Assembly (NCBI GenBank): GCA_032988165.1
Contig: JANTQF010000406.1
Span: forward strand, 1-29,549
Direction: 5' to 3'
Source: Emmonsiellopsis sp. PD_33
Taxonomy: Eukaryota; Ascomycota; Eurotiomycetes; Onygenales; Ajellomycetaceae
DNA length: 29,549 bases
This document shows positions 1 through 9,917 of this stretch, piece after piece (position 1 is the first letter of the stretch; each line of letters starts with the position of its first letter). A model generated the notes under the pieces. It saw only the letters and a program-made list of their open reading frames with translations, was not told where the DNA came from and searched no databases. A program made the translations under genes and the position numbers.

Positions 1-131
1 CATGTTTTATTGATTTTCTCTTACAAGATGATTACAGTATTGTGCAAGGTCACCCCTCTGTGCACAGACCACCCAGGTCACGTGGTGCAGGTCGCCAAGC
101 TTTTTAGCGAGGTCGAATCTTCTGTATTCAC
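1..131. repeat. Left arm of 131-bp inverted repeat
   Basis: Reading this stretch against the reverse complement of 17631-17761 gives a gapless 131-nt alignment with ten mismatches (at left positions 12, 14, 15, 26, 28, 60, 93, 108, 115 and 128), about 92% identity. Similarity fades at the inner edge and touches the window edge on the outer side, so the true left arm may be longer. The arm keeps CpGs that are lost in the right arm. It could be the terminal repeat of a 17.8-kb element or simply two inverted copies of one gene fragment; the sequence alone does not decide. Confidence 0.9.
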
Positions 132-138
132 GATTTAA
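28..138 (+). pseudogene. Short exon-like ORF in the left repeat arm (duplicated gene fragment)
   Basis: A 36-codon frame starts at an ATG at 28 and ends with TAA at 136-138. It is preceded by a pyrimidine stretch and TTACAAG, which looks like an intron acceptor, so this may be an internal or last exon rather than a whole gene. The peptide has Cys at residues 6 and 12 and a DHPGHVVQVAKLFSEV segment. The right repeat arm encodes nearly the same peptide on the minus strand from 17734 but runs on for longer. I do not recognise the family. The copy is short, and the window edge hides anything upstream, so calling it a fragment is an inference. Confidence 0.35.
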
Positions 139-498
139 AGTTCTGCTGCTTCAGCGTCATTGCTGACTCAGCGATTGGGGCTCAAAACAAACTTTGGCCC
201 AGATCTCAGCTTCAACTCAACCTCAACCTCAACATCAACATCAGGACACAAAATAAACCTTGATATTGATTGCTATCCCTACGTGAGCTATGAGTGCCAT
301 CCGCCTCCGCCTATCCTATCCATACCTAGCCATGTTATCACAAATAACAACCTAATCCTGAACCACGAAAGAATTACCCACCCACCATTTACCCCCCCGA
401 ACCAGAAATTCCTGCCCATCGCTCTCCGCTCAACGGGTTTTAACAGCGAATTTCAACAAACCGCTCCTTTTTCCTCTGATATACCCGAAACATCAATA

Positions 499-2754
499 TC
501 ACAAGAGGCGGATCATGTCCGCGTCCTTCATGAACCACCAGACAAAAGCATCCTGAATCATTATCAGAATGAGTGACCATACTAATGTTAAAATGGCGGA
601 ATGGACTTACACCATAGGTAATCTCAAGTATCTTGCGTTCCCCGGTATACGGTGGGTACTGGCTATCCTCGAAAGCTAGAACTCCGACATCATATACCGT
701 TACACTGGGTTCAACGCCATCTAGGTAGAAGCGAAGTTTATTCGGTTGATGTTGAGGCGATCCCTCATAAATCACCAAATGGCTGTCCCTATCAGCTTCA
801 TACCAGCGACCAACGACTTCAACAACATCGTGTTTGTCATGATACAACAAGAGTCCACTGCAACGACCATCGCGGTAGCAGGCCATGACCCGACTGATAT
901 GCTTGAATGTACCTTCACCTGCAAAAGTCGGGATTACTTCGTCGCTGTAACTTGGCGGTGGGAAAACATGGGTGAAAGGGTGGGAAGCCGGTGCGTATGC
1001 ATGGTAACACGGTCCGCTTTTCTGGCATATAGTTCCGATCTCCGAGATTTGGTTCCCTCTGATAACTTTGTTATCAGTGTAAAAGAACCCGACGATGGTA
1101 CCGTCCAGCTGGTGTGCGATCTTGGTCATATTAACTTCTCCTGTTCGAAAGAGTGGACCAAATGCTACCGTTCTCGTCCAGTCCGTTCCAACCTATACCG
1201 GTTAATTAGCAACGGAAGCAAATCGACATGGTGCTCTCCACTAATATCACTTACTACTAGTCCGGGTACTTGCACTTCTGCGTCAGCTTTCTCATAACCC
1301 CATACAAAAGTCACTTTTTCGTGTTGAGCCAGACGAAAGTGAAGTGGGATCCCCGATTGGTCACCAATGCAGTAATAAACACTATTGCCAGGGTTTTCGC
1401 TGGACGTGAAGTCAGAACGGAACCCGATGATTGCCCCTGAATCATCACAAAATGCCGTTAACCCATAAAGGGTGCAGTTACGTTTGACCAGCGGAAGGAC
1501 TCGAGCAAGAGAGAGCTGCTTCTCTTCGAAGAATCGAGCCCAATAATTCTTGACATTCGCTGTGTGATATACAGTAATGTTGTTGAAGGGCAAGCATATG
1601 TCTGACAAATCGTCTCCCCAGAAGTATAAATGCTCTGGAGCATGATGTATGTTAGCCGGATTTGACACGCTTGTGATCTTCAGGGCCTAAAAATGCCGTT
1701 AACGCCGACCAACTCTTGCTCAACCCTTGAAAACTTACATCCCAATCAACATCCAGTTTCCTGATAGGTTTGTTCGATGCGTACATTCCAAGCCACTTTC
1801 CAATTGATTTGGTCTTCGTGTAATCTCCTGCCCAAACACTGGAAGTTTTCCCAAGAAATCCCAGGCTTCCCAACCCATATGGGCCTAGGACGGTCTTGAT
1901 TTTAAAAATCTCTGCTGGGAGGACGATTTCGCAGGATTTATCACTTTCGTGCCCGACGCGGTTCAGCCCATCGTGGATACCGCAAATGTACTGAAACCCT
2001 CTGATGGTGGTCAGATATACCTGGATCGACTTGTCGAGTTTGACTGTTCCAGTAGTTGGCCCGGTTGGGATACGCGTTTGCTCTAAGAGCTTTCTTGTCT
2101 CGATCTGTGTGTTGATTAGGGACCTCGCGCCACACGGCTTGAGATACCGCCAGATATCCACGTTTACTTCAGCCGGGAACTTCCGCCAAATGTCATAGAG
2201 GAGCTCGGTAAGCGCATCGTCGTCACCGAATGGTTTCGGTTCTCTTTCCCCGGCAGAGAGATTGGCCCAGTCGCGCTCTTCGGCCATCTTCTGCACCGCA
2301 CAATGCAGTGTGAAATCGTCAGTGACAGACGGATTCCCTTTAGCCATCTTAAACAACGGAACAAGGGCTGCACATAAGTGGTTGAGTTTCGAAGACATCA
2401 GGGGGTCCGTTTTCCCCTGGGCCAGGAGTTTAAAACAGTCCCCGTGGAAGTAGGTAGGGAAGCTCAACGCGCCTTCACCGGACGTGTCAGCGGTGAACCC
2501 TATCTCGTTGAGGTCCTTGATCTCTACAGGAAACATCAGGGGCAGGTCCCTCCGGGCGCACCCTTTGACTAATATTCCTTGATTAGCCTTATTACGATGC
2601 GTATCTGGGAATCACACTTGCCTTCAGTCAAGGGCCCTAGCGACGGGTTGTGTGGACCGACGAACTCCGGGAATTCAGGCACGCACTCATCGCAGAAAAC
2701 ACAGCGATGATTCTTGCAATCGGGGATGGCCTTTTCGGCCGGCTCGGAAGCCAT
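499..2754 (-). CDS. F-box-like fungal hypothetical protein, five exons
   Basis: Three long minus-strand frames and two short ones join through good introns into a 671-residue protein. Exons: 2754-2618, 2549-1739, 1686-1255, 1192-611, 552-499. The introns are 2550-2617 (GTGTGA...GAG, the weakest; an alternative acceptor at 2569 would break the frame), 1687-1738 (GTAAGT...TTTTTAG, 52 nt), 1193-1254 (GTAAGT...TATAG, 62 nt) and 553-610 (GTAAGT...TTCAG, 58 nt); total exon length is divisible by three. The N-terminus is Cys-rich (C13, C18, C21, C24). A segment with FHGDCFKLL follows, then an F-box-like stretch at about residues 169-198 (FPAEVNVDIWRYL), then a long beta-rich region with GFQYICGI and YFWGDDL, ending in FVWWFMKDADMIRLL. 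This order recalls the large F-box/DUF7600-like families of filamentous ascomycetes, where the protein would be a substrate adaptor for an SCF ubiquitin ligase. That assignment is from general likeness; substrate unknown. Start chosen at the first ATG of the frame; a 5' exon further up is possible. Confidence 0.7.
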
Positions 2755-4400
2755 ATCGCGGACGCTTGATGAGGAACTTCGACGTGCTCACGATGGCTCC
2801 CGAGTCGTTGATGGTAAGAAGCCAAACAATTGGAGCAGGTGGTAGATGAATTATGGAGTGTTCCATCTGTCGCCACAGCGATGAGCTCTTGTGAATGTCC
2901 ATGCCTATACCTGTGCTCGGCAAAGGATGAAAGAAAGTATTGGATTCAGAAATATCCACATAATCACTTTCTTGCACTTTCCCAAGCTACATGGTGATTA
3001 TCAAGTGGGTGTTTATATGGTTTCTAGCACCATATCAGATCTAGTCCAAGGTAAGTGTGATGCAAGACATGTATTTTTTTAATCCAGTTAATGAAATATA
3101 ACCTAATATTGCCTCATACACAGCTATTCACAAAATCAGCCATAGTTATCCTTCAACTACCAGATATCTCCCAAAGGCACGCAGCATTCTATCAATATTA
3201 GGGCCAGGACCCCCCTACCACTTCTTATACTTTTACAGTGGCGTTATTCAGAGCAGCTCCGCTCTGGTGTCTTCCTATGCCAAGCTCCGCTCCGCTATGT
3301 GGTTAAGAAGCTTCCATTCCACCCCTATCCCTTACGACCGCCTGCGTAACTACTCCTCGATATCCCGTGCCCGTACCAGGCCCCGATGTTTTCCTTCCCC
3401 AGGTGTCTAGGTCAGTATCTCCCTGTGTATACTCAGCAGTTTATGGTTATGTGATACAAAGTCTTCTTTTTGTTTTGATTATGCGTTGTCATGTCGCCTC
3501 CCTGTTCGGGGCCGCTTTGAACACAGCCTTGTATTACCCGCTGTATAATGGAGGATTTATCAAAGTACTTCTTCCCTTGCTTGCTTGCGCGCCTACCGCC
3601 CATCATATTTCGCCAAACGAAACGGTACACGTATTTAGTTATTTGCGATATTGCGCCCGAAGTTGCCGCCCATGACTAACGTCTTCAGGGAACCGGGATA
3701 CAGTAGGCGCCTTCTCATCACAAGACAGTTGGTGATCTTCATTTGAGCCTCATGATACACGCTATAGAACAGCGATGCAGTTTCTTCTCTTAGTTTGTAT
3801 CTGAGCCTTACGAACCTTAAAGCCTGCATCGCGGCCCATGCCTCTTAATATATCCAAACCCCGATGGTATCATCTCACCGACAGTTCCATGGGTTCCTAT
3901 TAGACGGTTTTGTCGAGGTCGCTTTCGGGCATGCGTGCATGCATGAATGTGTTGGGCCCTTGTCTTGGAAGACGAACCAGTCACCCGGGACTGCTGGTCA
4001 ACATGCCGCTTGATGCACACAACATTTACAGAGACGGCACTCCGTAAAAGGCGTTTTCAACAAGACGCTTTTAACATTCAGCCTCATTGATTTTTAACAA
4101 CATTATAATCCGCCTTTTAACATTCTCCTGTGATATCTGTTTTCGAAGGGGCATTTGTTTCGTCTGCCGAATCTCCTTATGATTCTCGCCTCCATCGCGG
4201 TTAGTTGGCCTGCTACCCAATCCTCCAACCAAGCATTTCCTTCGCTCTACGAATCGCCCGTATCATCAGGTTAGTCCAAACGATGGTAAGAGAACTGTAC
4301 TTCTTCAAATAGAATTCAATGTATCATCACGTCCGTTCGTCTTTGGCCCAGGATCTAAAACTTCTCACAAATCCAGGAACCAAAGAAAGATTTTTTTTGG
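2755..4400. other. Intergenic region, no convincing gene
   Basis: About 1.6 kb between the minus-strand F-box-like gene and the first retropepsin-like gene. Several frames of 60-100 codons exist on both strands but overlap one another, lack recognisable motifs and have no partner introns that extend them. A small hairpin with arms CAGAGC/GCTCTG lies near 3260. The end of the region (about 4286-4376) has a GTAAGA donor and a CCAG acceptor that could belong to a 5' exon of the gene beginning at 4401. Confidence 0.5.
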
Positions 4401-4997
4401 ATGGGAATTTACATCGGAGAACTCGCCGGGAAGACTACAGCCAAGGCGCAATTCGACGACACCTCGCCCTACAATCTTGTCACACGGAAAAAGGCAAAGA
4501 AAATCGACAGCCAATTTGCCAAGCCAGGCAACGATTATGATGAGTCCGCTCCCGAGGCCTTAAGCCAGAGATACAAAGTCCTTGGACGCATCAAATTACA
4601 TTATTTCGACAATACCAAAGCAAAATCATTCCATGACGATTTTTATGTTGTAGATCGGCTCCCTTATGATAGCCTGGTTGGAACAAATTCAGGACTGTGG
4701 AAAAGCCGTGGAGCTAATGCCACCCTGCCTTTAAGCCTCGGGAAAATGACACCAGGTTTGCGATTTCATATATTGTTCCCAACCCCCGTCCCCGGTCGGG
4801 TTTCCGGTTTCGGAATGGAAAAGCGCGCAGGCCAAACTGACATCTCACTTAAAGAACAAAGGGAACGAGTACAGAAAGAGCGGGAGAAAGCGATGCAAGA
4901 ACAGGAGGCACTGAAGAAGGAAGCAGAAAACATGGAAAAAATGCGGGAGGCTAAAATATTCGATCAGGGCAAACAGGCTCCTCCCTCAGCAAGATAA
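4401..4997 (+). CDS. Retropepsin-like protein with coiled-coil tail (degenerate active site)
   Basis: A 198-residue frame. The first half has the layout of a retropepsin-type aspartic protease domain: a beta start, a catalytic-loop position (FDDTSPYNLVT, residues 18-28), a central strand pair (YKVLGRIKLHYFD, 58-70), a FHDDFYVVDRLPYD segment (78-90) and a closing hhxG motif (SLVG, 91-94). In active family members the loop reads Asp-Thr/Ser-Gly; here it reads Asp-Thr-Ser, so Gly is lost and activity is doubtful. Residues about 148-186 are rich in Lys, Glu, Gln and Arg with heptad-like spacing and probably form a coiled coil. The start is the ATG at 4401; the frame is open upstream to about 4360, and a possible intron at 4286-4376 could add a 5' exon. 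It lies near two other retropepsin-like genes. Retropepsin homology is my reading of the motifs and was not tested by search. Confidence 0.6.
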   Translation: MGIYIGELAGKTTAKAQFDDTSPYNLVTRKKAKKIDSQFAKPGNDYDESAPEALSQRYKVLGRIKLHYFDNTKAKSFHDDFYVVDRLPYDSLVGTNSGLWKSRGANATLPLSLGKMTPGLRFHILFPTPVPGRVSGFGMEKRAGQTDISLKEQRERVQKEREKAMQEQEALKKEAENMEKMREAKIFDQGKQAPPSAR

Positions 4998-6188
4998 TAC
5001 AACCGACAACTTACAAGTCGGCGACAACTGGGGCCCAACGAAGACTTTTATTAGAAGGTTGGTTACACCCAATCATGATCACCGGTCAAGGTTTGGTGTC
5101 CGGGAGCCGGTGGGAGGTGACATTTTGTGGAACTGCATCTTTGTTTGCCAACCCAATGTTTGTAAGTCAGCAATGTGCTGGCACTGCATTTTATGGATAA
5201 CTTTGTTCTGTTGTGCCTATTCTAGTCTCCTCCCATTTTTTGGTTGTGATTCATGATCAAAGTCTCCTCTCCAAGTATGGACCAGCCTAACAACTACTAA
5301 TGGTCATCCGTCAATAAGCATGGAGGAGAGTCAGCTACTTATTTTAATTTTGACTAGGGGGTTGTGGGGGGGTTCGTTCACATCCCTAACCTGATCGGGC
5401 TTAAATTGGGTGACCAGGGTCACCCTTTCTCCAGCCTTGTCTTAGCCTGATTCTACGGGGCCTCGTACTTCCACTCCAGCCCATACATTGGTCGATGAGA
5501 TTGCAGTAGAAGGACGCTAAAATAGTCTAGTTTGAAAGACAAGGACACACCATGCTGCACGAGCTCATTGTCATTGGTGCACGACAACCCTTTGCAGTTC
5601 TTGCATCAGACGAAATTCCCTTCCCCTCCGAGGGCCCTTCGGAAACGGCAAATACAGAGTACTTTGCTGATAATCATGCTTTATGTGCTGTATCTGCGCA
5701 CCTGGAAGGCCTCCGGTTTTTTTTGCTACCAACCCTCAGCTACATCGCCTAGTCACATTCTTCCATCAGCATCTGGTGATTGATTGTGGCTGTGTTTTTA
5801 ACTTATTCGATCCCCAGTCCTTGACAAATCAATAAAATCACCCTGGTTGATTCTCAGCACTTGAATGATGTCCTAGGCATATCCATATCTTATACTATAT
5901 TCGCGGAGGAGAAATGGGTATAGATATATCGTTTTTGTGGTGTTTTCGTGATTCCCGCCAGATGGAGGGAACGGAGAAGGATTACAAGCCCCTCCTACTC
6001 CACAGTTGGATGGATAGAGCTAAGGGGAAATGGGTCTGTTCTTTTCATTTTATTCTCTGGATTCAACAAGAAAGGAAGAGAAATGTGGCAAATGGGGCAA
6101 AACTCCACACTATTTCACTGTATAATGCCCTTCTCATTCAGCAGACAAAACTCAGAGACAAGCTAACTCCCCATATTCAACTATTCAG
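4998..6188. other. Intergenic region with possible 5' exon of the next gene
   Basis: No gene is clear here. Between about 5914 and 6119 there are open frames that could be a 5' exon for the gene that follows, because a GTATAA donor at 6120, a CTAAC branch site at about 6163-6167 and a TTCAG acceptor at 6184-6188 form a plausible 69-nt intron. Codon content of this stretch is not convincing in any frame. A perfect inverted repeat is noted separately at 5408-5425. Confidence 0.4.
5408..5425. repeat. Perfect 8-bp inverted repeat GGGTGACC-AG-GGTCACCC
   Basis: The two arms (5408-5415 and 5418-5425) are exact reverse complements around a 2-nt spacer. In an intergenic region this could be a binding site for a dimeric regulator, but nothing links it to a gene. 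Confidence 0.5.
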
Positions 6189-6806
6189 CCGACAAGCAAT
6201 AATAAAGCGCCCCGACCTCGGTACAGACGAACAGACAAATCCATATCCAAATCAAATCCAGCCACCCTTCCCCCAAACGAATATATTGCCGGCCTCATCA
6301 ACGGATTGATCAGAATCCCCCAGCCATTGCCAGCCAAAGAATTTTTTAAACGATATCCACTGAAGCTAGATGGAGCTGATGCAGCTTTCGATTTGGAACT
6401 TAATGAAGTTATCGTTTGCATGGAGTCCGACAAGACTGAGACTGGCAAGAAACTGCCAGCCCCCCTGAAAGCCCCGAGTGTCACAAACGTCACCTTGACA
6501 ACGTCCAGAGGAGGGAAACTCAATAAACGGGCCGTTCTACATCCAACACAGAAGGTCGATGTTATATCACTTGAACTGGTGCAGGATTTGGGCCTTACAG
6601 TGGAAAAATACGATGGGAAACCTGTGCGGGTGTTGACGAAAGCAGATATGAAACCGCTAGGTCGCGTGGAGGTAGAATGGCGATTTGTCGGTAGTTTGCA
6701 AAAAATCCGTAAAACCACGTTTTTGGTGGTCCACATTCGCGGTTTTTCGTTATTGTTAGGTGCTTCCTATATCCAGCAGCATGGACTTCGGGTGTATACA
6801 GACTAA
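6189..6806 (+). CDS. Retropepsin-like protein lacking the catalytic Asp
   Basis: The frame is open from 6126; I start it after a likely intron acceptor at 6188 (CTAAC branch 21-25 nt upstream), giving a 205-residue 3' exon. If there is no 5' exon, the first in-frame ATG is at 6420 (128 residues). Numbered from that ATG, residues 37-58 (RAVLHPTQKVDVISLELVQD) match the catalytic-loop segment of retropepsins, where Asp-Thr/Ser-Gly is expected; here it reads His-Pro-Thr. Residues 81-88 (GRVEVEWR) and the hhLG motif LLLGASYIQQHGL (111-123) then follow at the usual spacing, and the protein stops soon after, as in the neighbouring gene at 7411-7929. The fold seems kept while catalysis is not, so a binding or structural role, or slow decay, are both possible. 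The N-terminal part (NEYIAGLINGLIRIPQP) is unfamiliar. Confidence 0.55.
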   Translation, partial: PTSNNKAPRPRYRRTDKSISKSNPATLPPNEYIAGLINGLIRIPQPLPAKEFFKRYPLKLDGADAAFDLELNEVIVCMESDKTETGKKLPAPLKAPSVTNVTLTTSRGGKLNKRAVLHPTQKVDVISLELVQDLGLTVEKYDGKPVRVLTKADMKPLGRVEVEWRFVGSLQKIRKTTFLVVHIRGFSLLLGASYIQQHGLRVYTD

Positions 6807-7410
6807 ATGGGTTCAAACCCGAAAAAAATGTGCGATATTTTGGTGAATGGAGGCAAGCTGGGCTGTTGGAATATTGAGATTCATGCAAAGGGGCTGTGGA
6901 TGATCCTTTGTCATTGATTCATTTGACGGTCAATTTCTTTCTTTTCTAGCTCCTTTCGAATTCGGGTCCACTGAAAATTGACTCTCTATGTCCTGTACAT
7001 ACATACATTCATCTCCGAAAAAAAATTTAAGCTTAAATCTATCTCCACTTTCCAGCGTCATTTCAGGCTCCACTTCTCCCCGGCGTCTCAACCTGACTCT
7101 CAAACTTGGTAATTTTCCTTCGTTATGGCGAACATTATCTAGTACCCATCCATACAAGGCCAATCTTGAAAGAAATCTGGAAGTGTAGTAATGAGCCACC
7201 ATATAAGGAAAAGAAAGCCAGATGTGCTAGCTTAAGCCTTACGTTAATCTTTAGGGTACGCGTACTGTTCCCATGTGGTAAGAGGAGGATACCATCCGTG
7301 TTAAATTGTTCATTTCGTTCATAATATTTTCCAATTGTTGCGGATTATGTGTTTTCCCTTTTTTGCCATAACAATTAAACCCCCTCCTCCCAAAGCCCAC
7401 CCCAAGTCCA
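6807..7410. other. Space between two convergent retropepsin-like genes
   Basis: The plus-strand gene ending at 6806 and the minus-strand gene ending at 7411 converge on this 0.6-kb stretch. A minus-strand frame at 6930-7202 begins with ATG and encodes 90 residues rich in Arg and Glu, but I see no family motif and no splice connection to the upstream gene, so I leave it uncalled. Confidence 0.4.
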
Positions 7411-7929
7411 TCACAGCCGTATCCGCTTTCGATGCTTCTCCATCCACTGACAACACAGCAGGATATCCGCTCGAGAAAAGGGACAGACAAGGAAATCCTC
7501 TTTATAACTCCCCCCCCTTTTATCCACATAGAATTCAACGTTTCTAACTTCACCCTTTGGGACCACTTCGCCTTGGATTTGGCCTATTACTTCAGTGGTG
7601 CGCTCTAGAGGATGGGTTTCTTTATTAAGATGAGCAAAAATCTCTTCGGACATAAGGTTGACCTCGTCGGACCCCGAATCTAACAATACACGGCAACGGA
7701 GATAGTCATGGTTGTTTGGATCTATGAGAACATGACAGTCGATGACGAAGTGGGCGGAATCGGGTTTATCCTTCTGTTCCTCTGGGGTTAGCTTCTCTCC
7801 AGGTAATCTCCTGTGATCCGTTCCAAGAGTTGGGAGATGTGCACGTACAAAGCAGCCGGGTAGTACCTTTTGGATACCGTCCCAGATGAGAGAAACAACA
7901 CGTTTAACTTTATCTTCTTCATCATCCAT
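7411..7929 (-). CDS. Retropepsin-like aspartic protease domain protein with intact DSG
   Basis: The frame from the ATG at 7929 encodes 172 residues. Residues 80-96 read RVLLDSGSDEVNLMSEE, the classic retropepsin catalytic loop with Asp84-Ser85-Gly86 (codon for Asp at 7678-7680). A beta-rich middle follows (IGQIQGEVVPKGEVRNVEFYVD, 115-136) and the closing motif is ILLCCQWMEKH (156-166), where the usual Gly after hhL is Cys. Enzymes of this fold act as homodimers, each subunit giving one Asp; that is family knowledge. The frame is open upstream of the ATG: a GTAAGT donor at 8066 and a GATGTAG acceptor ending at 7947 make a phase-consistent 120-nt intron to a short upstream exon (about 8067-8124), so the gene may begin further up. 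It may be a domesticated retrotransposon protease or a stand-alone cellular protein. Confidence 0.65.
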   Translation of the reverse strand: MDDEEDKVKRVVSLIWDGIQKVLPGCFVRAHLPTLGTDHRRLPGEKLTPEEQKDKPDSAHFVIDCHVLIDPNNHDYLRCRVLLDSGSDEVNLMSEEIFAHLNKETHPLERTTEVIGQIQGEVVPKGEVRNVEFYVDKRGGSYKEDFLVCPFSRADILLCCQWMEKHRKRIRL

Positions 7930-7947
7930 GGGATCAGATAAGGACAC

Positions 7948-8860
7948 TACATCAGTAGACGTATAAAAAATTAACTTATAGATATTAAGGAGCGCGGGAT
8001 GAGCTTGGGAAAATATCTGGGAAATTTTTGCAATGTTGGATAAAGCCTAGTAGTGTACGGACTTACGTGATGGGGATGGCCCACAGCCGTTCAGCCCTTG
8101 GCCAGCTTCCAATGCAGTAGTTATCTATTGCGGAATTAATAATAGATAACATGAAACCTAGAAATCGGTTCGGGTTGAGTGCTGGAAGATGCTCATAAAG
8201 AAAGAAGAGTCGGTTCTGTTCTCCTATATCTAAGGCGCCAGGTAGTTAATTAATTGACACTGCCTTGCTGTTGCTACTTATTGGATCCCCTCATTCATGC
8301 CCAACCCTCCAATAGGTATGGAGGGGAAAAGGCAACTGGGAAAGGCAGATCCAGCCTTTGGTGTCCAAAATTACAAAAGGCTCTGATGCAGTAGTAGTTC
8401 TTAATGCCAGGAAAATTGGGAAGGACAGCCCAAAATGCCAGCCTGTGGCTTGGGTGTGTGTCCCTCGTTTCTCTATGGAGTAACCTTGGATCCTCTACTC
8501 GGACCTTTTGGAAGTGGTTCGGTAAACCGCCTAGTGACTATCCCGTTGTTCCTTGAGTCATGCGGGATACGCTGGCGGTGCATGCGGCCAGTTGGAAACT
8601 ATTGGCTGGGCTGAGTTATCACACTTACAGACTGGGGGCTGTGCCATTTGGTTTCCTGTCTGTTGTAATCGAAGCATGCAGGTTGAGGAATTTGGTCCAA
8701 ATTACAGCCTTGCCATGAGGCTCTGTCAATCTCAACTAGCGGGCTCGGGATAATGTGGTTGACCAACCCAGCTCATAAAACTTCTTTCTTTTTTAAAATG
8801 AGGATCCATGAATCGCCCATTTGATCGCGTCCTATTAATTGAACATTGAACGGATTTTCA
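7948..8860. other. Divergent promoter region between the retropepsin-like gene and the DUF6594 gene
   Basis: This stretch separates a minus-strand gene and a plus-strand gene, so it should hold both promoters. It may also hold one or more short 5' exons of the minus-strand gene (see the possible intron 7947-8066). I see no further coding evidence; the 66-codon plus frame at 8553-8753 starts late, has no motif and is probably chance. Confidence 0.45.
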
Positions 8861-9917
8861 ATGGCGGGGTATGATGAACTTGCCAAATTTATCACAGCCG
8901 ATCCCGGCCTATCTATTTACCGCCGGTTTTCATACCTAAACACCAAAAATATCTTATATCTACAGGCCGAACTTGTCAACCTTGAAGCTCAACTGGAACG
9001 AATTATCCGCGAAGACATACAATCTCAAGAGCCAAATAGGGAGTTATTTCCCTATTCCTTGTGGCATCTTAAGTGGTTTGGCCAGGATCCAAAGTCCAGA
9101 GATTCCCTTCAGTGGACAAAAGTTCTCGAGATCCGAAAAACATTGAAGGAGTATAGTCAGTTTTTCAACTTGACTCATTTTCTCGATGCCTTGAACCGTG
9201 TGCTTATTTAATGACATGGGGTGAAATCAGATAATGCCATTTTTCAACAATCGCAGCTCATGAAGCTTGAAGGTCCCAGTAGTAACAATCTGAGCGTATT
9301 ACGCGACTGGTTGATCCGTCCGGAAGGAGGGAACCTCTTCCTCAAATCTTGGGAGTTCGATACGTGGAAATATGACAATGACTTGATGTGTCTTGGAGGC
9401 CTACAGAACGGAACCGATTCATTGACTCGTTGGATATACGAACGGGTGATTCCGTGGTTTCATGACCACTGGGGACATTCCCACAAAGTATGTACTACGT
9501 ATGCTCTGTCTATTTGATTCTTCCATTGCTAATGATTGGTGCCATATATAGCAGCCCGACCCTGAAGGAGGCGTATACATCTACGATGATAAAAAGATAT
9601 TGATGGCAACCAACATAGCGAGCGCAATTCTCTCTTCATTGCTACCAGCTCTATCAATACTCATCCTGTATTTGATAAAGAATCCCTTTGCGAAATTGGG
9701 TGCCATGATTGGATTTACTGTCGCTTTTGCAATAGTAATAGCCATAGTCGTGAAGGCTCGAAGGGTTGAAACCTTTGCGGCTGCAACAGCGTATGTGCCA
9801 CACTGCATTCCCGGACAGAGTTCGGAAATTTTTATGCTGACGTTCCCATTTACATCAAGATTTGCAGCCGTTCAAGCAGTGTTTATCGGAGGATCATGCG
9901 ACCAAGCGTGCAAATGA
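8861..9917 (+). CDS. DUF6594 family integral membrane protein, four exons
   Basis: Exons 8861-9155, 9231-9487, 9552-9790 and 9860-9917 join in frame to 282 residues. The introns are 75 nt (GTCAGT...TCAG), 64 nt (GTATGT, branch TGCTAATGA, TATATAG) and 69 nt (GTATGT, branch GCTGACG, CAAG). The N-terminus MAGYDELAKFITADPGLSIYRRF, followed by LNTKNILYLQAELVNLEAQLE, is the hallmark of the fungal DUF6594 family. NNAIFQQSQLMKLE and LRDWLIRPEGGN at the second exon, and RRVETFAAATAFAAVQ near the end, also fit. Three hydrophobic segments lie at about residues 204-226, 233-251 and 256-274, so the C-terminus is membrane embedded. Start: the ATG at 8861 gives the expected family N-terminus. The joined C-terminus restores the conserved ATAFAAV motif, which supports the last intron despite its weak AAG acceptor. 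The biochemical role of DUF6594 proteins is not known to me. Confidence 0.88.

Noticed and set aside
160..576. Plus-strand frame of 138 codons
   Set aside because: It starts with TTG, has a low-complexity Ser/Thr repeat from TCAACC units, and overlaps the 3' exons of the well-supported minus-strand gene.
3367..3675. 102-codon plus-strand frame in the gap after the first gene
   Set aside because: No ATG start, no motif, overlaps an opposite frame of similar size, and no introns extend it.
5260..8345. Loose likeness between about 5310-5345 and 8300-8340 (both with CAATA, ATGGAGG and a nearby CTACTTATT)
   Set aside because: Similarity is short and gapped; it could be an old small repeat, but I could not support a boundary.
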